Origin: Spirochaetota bacterium | GTDB taxonomy: Bacteria > Spirochaetota > Brachyspiria > Brachyspirales > JACRPF01 | DNA length: 64,000 bases | Reading direction: 5' to 3' | Assembly (NCBI GenBank): GCA_038043445.1 | Contig: JBBTBY010000007.1 | Location: 1 to 64,000, forward strand | Shown: positions 50,509 through 58,904 of the stretch, piece by piece | How the letters are laid out: every line of letters starts with the position of its first letter | Numbering within the stretch: the first letter of the stretch is position 1 | Notes under the pieces: model-generated | Told to the model about the DNA's origin: nothing | Seen by the model: the letters and a program-made list of their open reading frames with translations, nothing else | Database searches by the model: none | Position numbers and translations under genes: made by a program

Positions 50509-53500
50509 TCAACCGCAATGCCGAACACGAGCAGCGCCATATCACTTGACGTCCCCGGCATGACCTCGATGGCTGCTATTTTTTTCTCCGGGGCGGGGTT
50601 CACCCAGGTATACGTCGGTATGTTCACGAACGCTCTGCCGCCGAGCGTGCCGAAAAGACCCACATCGCACTCGCGTCCAAGCGCCGTATCATTGGCCGCT
50701 ACAACGTTCACGCGGTATGCAAGCGTGATCTTCTCGCTCGATCTGTCATCGTATACGATTCGGTACTCGCCGGGAACGATACCGCCGAATTTCGTCGCCA
50801 TGCCCGCCATATCCTCGGCGATGATCTGGCGGCTTGCTGCATGCAGGAATGTTATCACGCGCGCACCCGCGTTCACCGGTATGGTGATCTTCTGCGAAGC
50901 GGAGGATGCTTTCGCGCCTTTTTCGACAAGGGTAATATCATCGAACCACGCCGTTGTGCCGGTCCCGTCCACTGAGAGGCATATGCGCACTGCGGCAAAA
51001 CCCGCCGGCAGGGCGATCTCCTTGACAGAAGCTGTTCCCTTTGCGGAAGAGTATATGATCTTGGTCTCATCCCATTTCATGTTCTTATCGCCCGAATACG
51101 TCCACACCTTCGCGTTCCCGCTCCCCTCGGTCCTCGCCGAATAGCGTATGATATATACTTTCTTCTCATCCAGCCGCACATCCTGAGATGAACGGAGAAA
51201 GGCATTCGCCGATGCGCGGCTGATCTTCATCGCCCCGCTCTCCGCGACGATAGCGTCAGAAGGATTGCGGATATCGCGTCCCCATTCGGCAGTACCCTGT
51301 GCAAAATCCCCGTTCCTGAACGAAACAGCAGCACCGCCGCCGGTGACAGCGACCGCCGCCGGTTCGCCGTTCTTCGAGAAGGGTTTCACGGAGACACCGC
51401 GGTAATTGGTGAACGCTGTCTCAAGAAAGCCGCTCCCGGTGGTTGACGGAAGTCCCATGAGCGTCATGAGTCCTTCACCGTCGATCAGTCCGTCGCTTGC
51501 TGAGAGCGATCGGGTCTTACCCGCTGCGTTCCTATTCTCCCAATACGACGCTCCCTGCATGACGGCGTCGGGAACGAACGGAAGCGCGCCGAGGTCGCAG
51601 TTCTCCGGCGACCAGGAAAGAAACGCGGTGAGCGCCGCCGCACGGATAAGCTCCGGGCGCATGGCATCGATGCGTGTCGTGTTCCATGAGGTGAGACACA
51701 TACCGTCGGCTTTGTACTTGGCAATTGAATTCGCGATGCGCGCAATGTTCATCGGACGGAACCAGGGACAGCCGATCGTCGTAAACCCCGCATCTTTGAA
51801 CATTTTGAACGAGGGGAAATCGGCGGCAAAGTCGAATGCGCCTTCATATTTCCAGTCAAGGATGACCATGTCCTTCGGCAGACGCTTGATAAGTTCGGGG
51901 CCCGACATATCCATATGCTTTCCATTGTAATCAGTATCGATCATGTCGCCCCAGATATACATCTTCACGTTCTTCTTTTTCAGATAGGTATCATTGAGCG
52001 TGAGCGCTTCAACGAACCAATCCGACGGCTTCCATCCCTTCGCGCGGGCCGCAGCCGATGTCACCTTGTTGCCGTAATGCGTTTCATCCATGGCAATATT
52101 GAAACCGTCCGGTTTAAGCGTTTCAATGATCTCATCCTGCAGATCGAACATGATCTTATGGGTATCCGGGTTCGCGATATCGAGATTGCGATACCCCTTC
52201 TGTCGAACATCGATATCATCAACGAAGTATTTCACCATGTCCGGCGCATGCCTGAGGTACTGTACGCGCCCCCACGACGCGAAGTACGGTATCGGCTCAA
52301 TGCCGCGCACGCGCGCGTAGTTGAACACTTCTACCCACTCCTCTTTCGTGCGGCCTTTATCGCCGATAGGGTATGAATCGAATGGGAATGTCGTCGGCGA
52401 TCCAAAACTGTCGAGGGATATGAACGCCTTGTTCAGCCGCAGCAGGAACATCGTATCGATAGTACGCTTGATAACATCTACCGGTTTTGAATCATGGATG
52501 AGCCAGCCGCGGAAGCCCATGCGCGGTGCGTCATAGAGCGTCATCGCCGGAAGCGAGCGCTCCGCGGTACATCGTGCACGGTTCGCCATAAGTATAAGCG
52601 TTGCAATGCCCCGGAGCACGCCCTCCGGTGTCCGTCCGTTGATGGTGACCTTCGCCGGAGCAAGTTCCAGTTTGAACGCTTCCGGCACGGCCAGTTTCGC
52701 ACGTTCACCGGCAGACAGAGATGCATCCGCAATATCGCCGACGCTGAACATGAATACGGCCTTCGGTCCGCCGTCAACGGTCATGGCCTCCTTCAGCATC
52801 TTCTTTATGCCTCCGTCGACCGAGATGCCGTTCTCGCTGATCGATCCGCCGCCGGGGAGCGCGAATACGCCCGCGATGCGTATCATTTTTACCGGAACGC
52901 CGGCGAGGAGGAGCTCTGGTACGGTGAGCCGTTTCGTGAACACACCGGCAACTCCGGCAGGCGCGGTCGTCGCATCCGCTGCCGGCAATGACAGTGTCAG
53001 CGGCAAAAATTCCTTCGGAACATGATACGTCGCCCCGGCGAGCGGTGCCCAGGTGGTATGCTCCTCTTTCCCGCGCGGGTTATGCCGTGTGGTGTTGATG
53101 AATATCTTCTGCTCCCCGCCGACGATACGTTCAAAAATGTCCTTCACACGCACACGTATCTCACATGTCCATTCCTTTGCCCCGATAGCGGCCTTCGCAT
53201 CCCAGTCGCCGCTGAAATTCGCGGCAGCCGAGGGATACCACGTTATGCTCGGTTTCCCGATATTCCTCTGGTCCCAATGCTTTGCGCCGTATGCATTGAC
53301 AAGGATATGCGCATAGGAGACCTGATCGACGGAGATGAACGTTTCAGTGCAGTCATCGGCATAGATGCCGATCGCATCGGTCTTAGTCGCCTTTATCCCG
53401 GCGGTATCCGGCTCTTCAATACGGTATGCGATATAGAGATAGCCGTCCTTAAGCGCAGCATACGCTTCGCTTTTCAGCGCGCTTTCTTTCCCGACATCGC

Positions 53501-54086
53501 CGAGCACGCGGAACGGCCCGAACCGCACAGCGCCTTTCCACAGCGCATCGTCCAGTTTCCCGTCAAGCGTTACGCTGTCAATGCGCGGCGTAAGAATGAT
53601 GTCGTCGTTCGATCCGAGCTCATCAAGACGGACATCCTTGAACGTCGCCGTAACATGCGCTTCGGTTGCCGATATGCAGATACGCATCCGTGTCCTTCCC
53701 GCCGGTACCGGAATGACGACTTTCGATGACGCATAGCCGGCTGTCTTACGCACCGGCGTTCCGTATATCATCCCCTTCTCATCCCATTTCCCGTCAGCCC
53801 CGGCGAGATAAAAGAATGCCCGGGCGCTCCCCGATCCTTCGACATTCACCGACATGCTGAACAGATACCGCGAACCGCTTTTGATATCGATGTCCTTATA
53901 CGCCCGCGTCATGTAGCGGTCAAAGCCTTTTTCGCCTCGTTTTATGATGATGCCGTCATCGACAGCGGCGACTGAGCCATCGTCTTTATTATCGCATTGC
54001 AGCGAGCCCCGGTCCCGCGGACCTATCGACAGAGCCGCTCCGAAAGCACCGGCGGTAAAAACAAGGAAAAGAATGGATCTCAGCAT
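50505..54086 (-). CDS. Secreted multidomain GH20-like beta-hexosaminidase
   Basis: 1193 residues from the ATG at 54086, which has GGAGAG 5-10 bases upstream. A signal peptide (1-18). Domain order: carbohydrate-binding jelly roll (about 25-150), CBM9-like domain (about 155-360, RIDSVTLDGKLDDALWKGA), GH20 N-terminal domain (about 380-510, with TPEGVLRGIATLILMANR), a TIM barrel (about 520-830) with the GH20 Asp-Glu pair in FNIAMDETHYG, then a second jelly roll (about 935-1065) clearly related to the first, and a beta tail. It should remove N-acetylhexosamine or a related sugar from glycans outside the inner membrane. It is the first gene of a two-gene operon with the GntR/LacI protein. Confidence 0.85.
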   Translation of the reverse strand: MLRSILFLVFTAGAFGAALSIGPRDRGSLQCDNKDDGSVAAVDDGIIIKRGEKGFDRYMTRAYKDIDIKSGSRYLFSMSVNVEGSGSARAFFYLAGADGKWDEKGMIYGTPVRKTAGYASSKVVIPVPAGRTRMRICISATEAHVTATFKDVRLDELGSNDDIILTPRIDSVTLDGKLDDALWKGAVRFGPFRVLGDVGKESALKSEAYAALKDGYLYIAYRIEEPDTAGIKATKTDAIGIYADDCTETFISVDQVSYAHILVNAYGAKHWDQRNIGKPSITWYPSAAANFSGDWDAKAAIGAKEWTCEIRVRVKDIFERIVGGEQKIFINTTRHNPRGKEEHTTWAPLAGATYHVPKEFLPLTLSLPAADATTAPAGVAGVFTKRLTVPELLLAGVPVKMIRIAGVFALPGGGSISENGISVDGGIKKMLKEAMTVDGGPKAVFMFSVGDIADASLSAGERAKLAVPEAFKLELAPAKVTINGRTPEGVLRGIATLILMANRARCTAERSLPAMTLYDAPRMGFRGWLIHDSKPVDVIKRTIDTMFLLRLNKAFISLDSFGSPTTFPFDSYPIGDKGRTKEEWVEVFNYARVRGIEPIPYFASWGRVQYLRHAPDMVKYFVDDIDVRQKGYRNLDIANPDTHKIMFDLQDEIIETLKPDGFNIAMDETHYGNKVTSAAARAKGWKPSDWFVEALTLNDTYLKKKNVKMYIWGDMIDTDYNGKHMDMSGPELIKRLPKDMVILDWKYEGAFDFAADFPSFKMFKDAGFTTIGCPWFRPMNIARIANSIAKYKADGMCLTSWNTTRIDAMRPELIRAAALTAFLSWSPENCDLGALPFVPDAVMQGASYWENRNAAGKTRSLSASDGLIDGEGLMTLMGLPSTTGSGFLETAFTNYRGVSVKPFSKNGEPAAVAVTGGGAAVSFRNGDFAQGTAEWGRDIRNPSDAIVAESGAMKISRASANAFLRSSQDVRLDEKKVYIIRYSARTEGSGNAKVWTYSGDKNMKWDETKIIYSSAKGTASVKEIALPAGFAAVRICLSVDGTGTTAWFDDITLVEKGAKASSASQKITIPVNAGARVITFLHAASRQIIAEDMAGMATKFGGIVPGEYRIVYDDRSSEKITLAYRVNVVAANDTALGRECDVGLFGTLGGRAFVNIPTYTWVNPAPEKKIAAIEVMPGTSSDMALLVFGIAVE

Positions 54087-54106
54087 TGTTCTCTCCATAA
54101 CGCTGC

Positions 54107-54145
54107 ATAATACATATTATAATACATATTTTTATATATTGTCAA
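54107..54145 (-). promoter_or_regulatory. GH20 operon promoter with overlapping repeats
   Basis: Minus strand TTGACA (54145-54140), 18 bases, TATAAT (54121-54116). TAATACATATT occurs twice on the plus strand, at 54108-54118 and 54120-54130. ATAATA-CA-TATTAT (54107-54120) covers the -10. These are good candidates for binding by the co-transcribed GntR/LacI protein. Confidence 0.75.
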
Positions 54146-54225
54146 GTGCCATCGCGTCCTGCTGCGGGAAAACACCGTTGCCTGCAACGAGATTTTCATA
54201 AACAGCAATAGACCTTGGGTCGATC

Positions 54226-54252
54226 AGAACAGCACTTTGCACCCGCTGTTCT
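54226..54252. repeat. Inverted repeat in the GT2-GH20 gap
   Basis: AGAACAGC (54226-54233) pairs perfectly with GCTGTTCT (54245-54252) across 11 bases. It lies 60 bases beyond the stop of the glycosyltransferase gene at 54312. No T run follows on either strand, so it is a poor terminator; it might be an operator or a processing signal. The rest of 54146-54311 shows nothing else. Confidence 0.4.
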
Positions 54253-54311
54253 CCGTGTGCACGCCATTTTCCTCACGCCCCCGGACGCCGTTCCGCTGCT
54301 ACAGCCTGGGA

Positions 54312-55211
54312 TCATTTCTTCGGACGGAATACAAAACGCACCCCGACGAGGGCGCGAAGGAAATACATCCCGCAGGAAAGAAGGGGATGTGCGATAAGTC
54401 GAGTCCATTTCCACGACTCAGTGAACACGCCGAACATGCGGTAGTACATACCGAGCTGCTTTTTCACGTCCGCATCCTCTGCGCCCCATTTTGCCGTATA
54501 GGTATCAAAGCTCCCTATGTAGTATGATTTCTTTTTGAGATATTTGCTAAGCTCGAATTCCGCCTCATTATGGAAAATACACGTTTTCTGCTTTTGGTGG
54601 TCGACGCCGCGGTCATGGAGGAATGCGCCGAACAAAGCATTCCATCTCACGTTCTCCGTCCGCGTGCGGTCATCAAGCAGTGCGATAGCGCCGCGCGCTT
54701 TTATTTTCTTATCAATATCCCAGTCCTCAGGGCCGCTCATCGTCTCGTCGAATCCGCCGGCGCGTATGAAGGCGCTTCTCCGGAAAAAGCGTGCACCGTC
54801 GATGACCGTGCCGTCATAGAACGAACGCTCGAAACGCCGCACCCTGCTGAAGAAATTCCTCCCAAGCACGATCTCCGGGATATGGAGCGCATCCGCCTTT
54901 GTTCCTGCCATCGCGGTAAGGCACGCGCGTATCACGCCGGATGACAGTATCATATCGGCATCGATGAACATGACGAATTCGGTCGCCGACCGCTTTATCA
55001 TCCCGTAATTGCGCTGTGCGGAACGCTCCGGCCCCTTGTCGTACACGAAGCGCGTATATTTCCGGGCGATCTTTTTCGTATCATCCGTCGAACCATTATC
55101 GACAACGACGATACGCACCGGAACATCCTGCAGTGCAATGCTTCGTATGCAACGCTCAATGTTCGCCGATTCGTTCTTCGTTGTGATAGTGACCGAAACG
55201 CGCGTTTTCAT
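54312..55211 (-). CDS. Family 2 glycosyltransferase
   Basis: 299 residues. GT-A fold motifs: VSVTITTKNESANIERCIRSI, VVVDNGSTDDTKKIA (first Asp), FVMFIDADMIL (DxD), and GGFDETMSGPEDWDIDKKI (acceptor-side ED). The C-terminus has a hydrophobic segment near 275-295 that may hold the membrane. It probably adds a sugar to a lipid-linked or surface glycan. Its ATG overlaps the stop of the polyprenol-mannose-type transferase gene, so the two act in the same operon. Sugar donor not predictable. Confidence 0.88.
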   Translation of the reverse strand: MKTRVSVTITTKNESANIERCIRSIALQDVPVRIVVVDNGSTDDTKKIARKYTRFVYDKGPERSAQRNYGMIKRSATEFVMFIDADMILSSGVIRACLTAMAGTKADALHIPEIVLGRNFFSRVRRFERSFYDGTVIDGARFFRRSAFIRAGGFDETMSGPEDWDIDKKIKARGAIALLDDRTRTENVRWNALFGAFLHDRGVDHQKQKTCIFHNEAEFELSKYLKKKSYYIGSFDTYTAKWGAEDADVKKQLGMYYRMFGVFTESWKWTRLIAHPLLSCGMYFLRALVGVRFVFRPKK

Positions 55212-55942
55212 CGTTTCGTGCGGGGGAAATACCGACGATGATCGAAAAGCCTGAGCCTCAGCACGCGCACGACGGCTTCGACGAAGATATTGCGCGACAT
55301 CTTCGACTTGCCGACGGTTCGCTCGGTGAAAACTATCGGCACTTCGCGTACGCGGAATCCATTCTTCTCGAACGCATAATTCATCTCTATCTGGAATGAA
55401 TAGCCGGCGGACATGACCGCATCGAGGTCCATCCGTTCAAGCGTTTCACGGCGGAAACATTTGAAGCCGCCGGTAGGGTCCTCGACGTGAATACCGAGCA
55501 CGAATCGGATGTAATACCCTGCGCCGTAGGACATGACAAGGCGCATGAGCGGCCAGCGTATGACGCTGATGCCGTCGCAATAGCGAGAACCGATGACAAG
55601 ATCGCATCCCTTCGCCGCTTTGATAAGTTCGGGTATCATCGCCGGATCGTGGGAAAAATCGGCATCGATCTGCACGATGAATTCCGGCTTCAACGCGAAC
55701 GCCTCGCGGAACCCGCGTATGTACGCGGGTCCGATGCCCGCTTTTTTCGGATTGGTCACCAGATGCACGCGCTTGTTCGTACGCATGATGCGCGCTACGA
55801 TGCGCCCGGTACCGTCCGGCGAATTGTCATCAACGACGAGGACATGAATGCCGCTTCCCTGAGCGAGGACCGCCGGTATCATTTTCACGATATTGTCGGC
55901 CTCGTTGTACGTCGGTATGATCACGACCGCTTGTATGCCCAT
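55208..55942 (-). CDS. Polyprenol-phosphate glycosyltransferase (Dpm1-like GT2)
   Basis: 244 residues. VVIIPTYNEADNI, LVVDDNSPDGTGRIV, KKAGIGPAYIRGF, IVQIDADFSHDP and GSRYCDG match the soluble dolichol-phosphate mannose synthase group. IEMNYAFEKNGFRVREVPIVFTERTVGKSKM is the conserved C-terminal part. It has no large membrane domain. It should move mannose or glucose from a nucleotide sugar to undecaprenyl phosphate. Its start overlaps the dehydrogenase stop by one base (TGATG), making a three-gene operon. Confidence 0.92.
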   Translation of the reverse strand: MGIQAVVIIPTYNEADNIVKMIPAVLAQGSGIHVLVVDDNSPDGTGRIVARIMRTNKRVHLVTNPKKAGIGPAYIRGFREAFALKPEFIVQIDADFSHDPAMIPELIKAAKGCDLVIGSRYCDGISVIRWPLMRLVMSYGAGYYIRFVLGIHVEDPTGGFKCFRRETLERMDLDAVMSAGYSFQIEMNYAFEKNGFRVREVPIVFTERTVGKSKMSRNIFVEAVVRVLRLRLFDHRRYFPRTKR

Positions 55943-57090
55943 CAGATAAGCTTCTCCATGAATTGTATCACACTCTCCTCATCGACCGGTGCGGGGTTGC
56001 CGCTCATGCTTCCGCCGAACGATGCTCGTACGATGTCCGGAATATCCTTTGTTGCGATACCGAACGGTGCAAGCGTGGGCGGTATCGTATGCCGCTCCTT
56101 CAACGCTTCCACCGCTTCTATTCCCTTCACCGCCGCCTCAAGATCATTGATGAACGTCCGCCCGGTGAGCGCTTCCGCGGCGCGCGCAAGCAATGATTCC
56201 GACGACTGAAGATTATAGCGCATCACATGCGGCAGCAGCACGCCGATGATAAGCCCGTGCACGATGGGGTATTTTCCGCCGATGGACGATGCCAGTCCGT
56301 GTGCGAGCCCGAGCCCGCTGTTCGCGAGGCAGAACCCGGAAAGATACGCAGCGAACTGCATGTTCGCGCGGTGGTCGATGTTCTTCGGTTCGTCACAGGC
56401 GCCGGAAAAATGTTTTCCCATGAGCGTTATCCCGTGGAGCGCCGTAGCGGCGATGAACGGGTTCGATCGCCTGCAAATGAGGCTTTCGATGAGCTGCCCG
56501 AGCGCATCGAAACCGGTTATCGCCGTCGTTCGCTCGTTCATGGAAACGGTGAGCTCCGCATCGAGTATCACGGTCGCGGGCATTATATCGGCAGAACGCA
56601 GGCTCCGTTTGATGTTCTCCCCGCGAATGGCGACTACGGCGTTTTTCGTCGCCTCTGCGCCGGTGCCCGATGTCGTCGGAACGGCTATGATCGGCAGCGG
56701 CGGGCGCGTTATCTTTCGCATCTCTTTCGCGCCTTCAAGGTAATCCGCTATCGACCCATCATTGCGCGCCAGCACCGACACCGCTTTCGCTGTATCGATG
56801 GCGCTGCCGCCGCCGATGACGACGATGGCGTCGGGGGAAAGCGTTCGCGCTTTTGCCGCAAGCGAATCGACCGATGCGGTGTCCGGCTCTCCGGAGGGGA
56901 GATGATAGAGCGCCGCTTTTTTCACTTTTGCTGCGATGATCTTCGACGCACGCTCTACGACGCCGTTCTCGACGATGGTGCGTCCGCCGGCCACGAGCAG
57001 CACCGTGCCGGCGAGCGGCACTGCAGAAAGGTCCGCGAGAGCGCCCGGGTGTGCTATCACCGTCCGTGGTGAAACGATGGTCATTTCCAT
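55942..57090 (-). CDS. Iron-containing alcohol dehydrogenase
   Basis: 382 residues from the ATG at 57090, after AAAAGGGACAGG; the frame is open further to 57174. The nucleotide-binding GGGSAIDTAKAV (near 95-106) and VPTTSGTGAEAT are typical of group III alcohol dehydrogenases. Metal ligands: Asp in TGFDALGQLIES, where the usual next His is Gln, and His in GLAHGLASSIGGKYPIVHGLIIGVLLPHV. The Gln form is a subgroup I have seen in Fe-ADHs. It reduces aldehydes or oxidises alcohols with NAD(P)H. Operon partners are glycosyltransferases, so it may make an activated alcohol or phosphonate-type precursor, but this is a guess. Confidence 0.88.
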   Translation of the reverse strand: MEMTIVSPRTVIAHPGALADLSAVPLAGTVLLVAGGRTIVENGVVERASKIIAAKVKKAALYHLPSGEPDTASVDSLAAKARTLSPDAIVVIGGGSAIDTAKAVSVLARNDGSIADYLEGAKEMRKITRPPLPIIAVPTTSGTGAEATKNAVVAIRGENIKRSLRSADIMPATVILDAELTVSMNERTTAITGFDALGQLIESLICRRSNPFIAATALHGITLMGKHFSGACDEPKNIDHRANMQFAAYLSGFCLANSGLGLAHGLASSIGGKYPIVHGLIIGVLLPHVMRYNLQSSESLLARAAEALTGRTFINDLEAAVKGIEAVEALKERHTIPPTLAPFGIATKDIPDIVRASFGGSMSGNPAPVDEESVIQFMEKLI

Positions 57091-57192
57091 TGCCTGTCCC
57101 TTTTCCCCGAGTATACCACGAGGGGCATGAATGTCAATTTTCGTCTCGTTTTTCGAGCGATCGTTCCCTCGCAAAAAATATCGGTTTCACGC

Positions 57193-57221
57193 TTGACATG
57201 CGAGGCATGCTTCTATATACT
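57193..57221 (+). promoter_or_regulatory. tRNA-Lys promoter
   Basis: TTGACA (57193-57198), 17 bases, TATACT (57216-57221), 15 bases before the tRNA. Confidence 0.88.
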
Positions 57222-57236
57222 GATTCCCCGCAATGC

Positions 57237-57309
57237 GGGCCGCTAGCTCAGTTGGTAGAGCAACGCTCTTTTAAGGCGTGGGTCGCAAGTTCGAATCTTG
57301 CGCGGCTCA
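57237..57309 (+). tRNA. tRNA-Lys (TTT)
   Basis: 73 bases. Acceptor GGGCCGC with GCGGCTC (one G-U pair), D arm TAGCTCAGTTGGTAGAGCA, anticodon loop CTTTTAA (anticodon TTT), T arm CGCAAGTTCGAATCTTGCG. CCA is not encoded. Confidence 0.95.
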
Positions 57310-57338
57310 TTGATTTTTGCTCTTTCTCACGGTATACT
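57310..57338 (+). promoter_or_regulatory. tRNA-Glu promoter
   Basis: TTGATT (57310-57315), 17 bases, TATACT (57333-57338), 8 bases before the tRNA. It lies entirely between the two tRNAs, so each has its own promoter. Confidence 0.75.
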
Positions 57339-57346
57339 TGCAATAC

Positions 57347-57421
57347 GCCGGCATGGTGAAGAGGCTAAACACATCGGATTTTCATTCCGACATTTCGCGG
57401 GTTCGAATCCCGTTGCCGGTT
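57347..57421 (+). tRNA. tRNA-Glu (TTC)
   Basis: 75 bases. Acceptor GCCGGCA with TGCCGGT, a three-pair D stem, anticodon stem TCGGA/TCCGA around loop TTTTCAT (anticodon TTC), T arm CGGGTTCGAATCCCG. CCA is not encoded. Confidence 0.9.
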
Positions 57422-57425
57422 CATA

Positions 57426-57468
57426 GAGGGCGCCCGAGGACACTGTCGTACGGCGCTCTCGTTTTTTT
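57426..57468 (+). terminator. Terminator after the tRNA pair
   Basis: GAGGGCGCC (57426-57434) pairs with GGCGCTCTC (57452-57460, one G-U pair), followed by GTTTTTTT. It separates the tRNAs from rsmG. Confidence 0.85.
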
Positions 57469-57479
57469 ATACGGCCATT

Positions 57480-58118
57480 ATGAATACTGACGAATTGCTC
57501 ACACAGGCTTCTGCCGCATTATCCCTTTCTCTTGATGACCGGCAGTGTTCTCTCTTTGGCGCATACCAGCGTGCGCTTCTCTCGATAAACGAATCCCTCA
57601 ATCTCACGGCTACCACGGACGATACGGAATTCACCGTCCGTCATATCATCGATTCTATCGCGGCGCATCGCTATTTCACGGCTTCCCGGGCGATACTCGA
57701 TGTCGGGAGCGGCGGCGGACTTCCCGGTATCCCGCTCGCGATACTGTTCCCCCAGGCGCGTGTTACGCTCTGCGAATCGAAAGCAAAAAAAGCGAACGCA
57801 CTTTCATCGATGGTACGGGAGCTTTCACTCTCCAATGTTCATGTTGCGCATTCGAACGTGTTCGAGCTTCGAGACCGTTTTGACACGATAACGGCGCGCG
57901 CGTTCGGCGAACTCTCAAAACTGGCCGATATACTCCACCGTGTCGGGACGGCAAAGGCACGCGCCGTGTGCTACAAAGGAAAGCGTGAGACCATAGACGG
58001 TGAAATGGCAAAAATGAACGGTTCATTGTATACTGCGGTCGTCGATGCCGTGACGGTGCCCTTTCTAGCGGAAGAGCGCCATATCGTCGTACTCACAAAA
58101 AGGCACCAGGGACATTAA
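57480..58118 (+). CDS. rsmG: 16S rRNA (guanine-527-N7) methyltransferase
   Basis: 212 residues. The SAM-binding ILDVGSGGGLPGIPLAILFP (near 72-91) is diagnostic, preceded by NLTATTDDTEFTVRHIIDS. ITARAFGELSKL marks the second half. It methylates 16S rRNA at G527, and its loss gives low-level streptomycin resistance. No Shine-Dalgarno: TATACG ends 6 bases before the ATG, inside the tail of the tRNA terminator, so leaderless initiation is possible. Its stop overlaps the parA start (TAATG). mnmG, often next to it, is not here. Confidence 0.93.
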   Translation: MNTDELLTQASAALSLSLDDRQCSLFGAYQRALLSINESLNLTATTDDTEFTVRHIIDSIAAHRYFTASRAILDVGSGGGLPGIPLAILFPQARVTLCESKAKKANALSSMVRELSLSNVHVAHSNVFELRDRFDTITARAFGELSKLADILHRVGTAKARAVCYKGKRETIDGEMAKMNGSLYTAVVDAVTVPFLAEERHIVVLTKRHQGH

Positions 58119-58879
58119 TGGGAAAAGTAACAGCGATAGCGAATCAGAAAGGCGGCGTTGGAAAAACGACAACCGCCGTGAGTCTTGCGAGCTTTCTCGC
58201 AGCAAAAGGGAAACGCATACTGCTCATCGATCTCGACCCGCAGGGTAATGTATCGAGCAGCCTCGGTATCGGGAAAGGAAGCCTTGAGAACGGCGTCTAT
58301 GAACTGCTCATGCAGGAATCGGATGCCGCCGCGGTCATCACCAAGACCGGTGTTGAGAACCTCGATCTCATACCGTCGACGGTCGATCTCGTCGGCGCGC
58401 AGATAGAGCTCGTTTCGGAGATGGGCCGCGAATATCGGCTCGGCACCGGTCTGAAACCGATACTCGATACCTATGACTTCATCCTCATTGACTGTCCGCC
58501 GGAACTGGGGCTCCTTACGTTGAACGCGCTCACTGCGTCCAATTCCGTGCTCATTCCTATTCAATGCGAATTCCTCGCGCTTGACGGACTCACCCAGCTC
58601 CTTGAAACGGTGAAGCTCGTGAAAAAGAATTTGAACCAGAACCTCGCCATCGAAGGCGTGCTTCTCACCATGTACGACACTCGCACCAATCTATCGAATC
58701 AAGTCGTCGAAGAGGTCACCGCGTACTTCAAGGACAAGACCTATAAGACCATCATTCCCCGCAATGTCCGTTTGAGCGAAGCACCGAGCCATGGAAAACC
58801 CATCGGGGAATATGACAAGGACAGCATCGGGGCGAAAAGCTACCGTGAGCTCGCGGAAGAATTCATCGCACGTAATTAA
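58118..58879 (+). CDS. parA: Chromosome-partitioning ATPase ParA (Soj)
   Basis: 253 residues. The deviant Walker A NQKGGVGKTTTAVSLA (9-24), LLIDLDPQGNVSSSLG, ILIDCPPELGLLTLNAL and IPIQCEFLALDGL are all complete. It is a short chromosomal ParA without the N-terminal DNA-binding domain of plasmid ParAs. With ParB bound at parS it segregates the origin region. Its ATG overlaps the rsmG stop. Confidence 0.96.
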   Translation: MGKVTAIANQKGGVGKTTTAVSLASFLAAKGKRILLIDLDPQGNVSSSLGIGKGSLENGVYELLMQESDAAAVITKTGVENLDLIPSTVDLVGAQIELVSEMGREYRLGTGLKPILDTYDFILIDCPPELGLLTLNALTASNSVLIPIQCEFLALDGLTQLLETVKLVKKNLNQNLAIEGVLLTMYDTRTNLSNQVVEEVTAYFKDKTYKTIIPRNVRLSEAPSHGKPIGEYDKDSIGAKSYRELAEEFIARN

Positions 58880-58904
58880 TAGAACGAAAGAATCGGGAGA
58901 CAGC

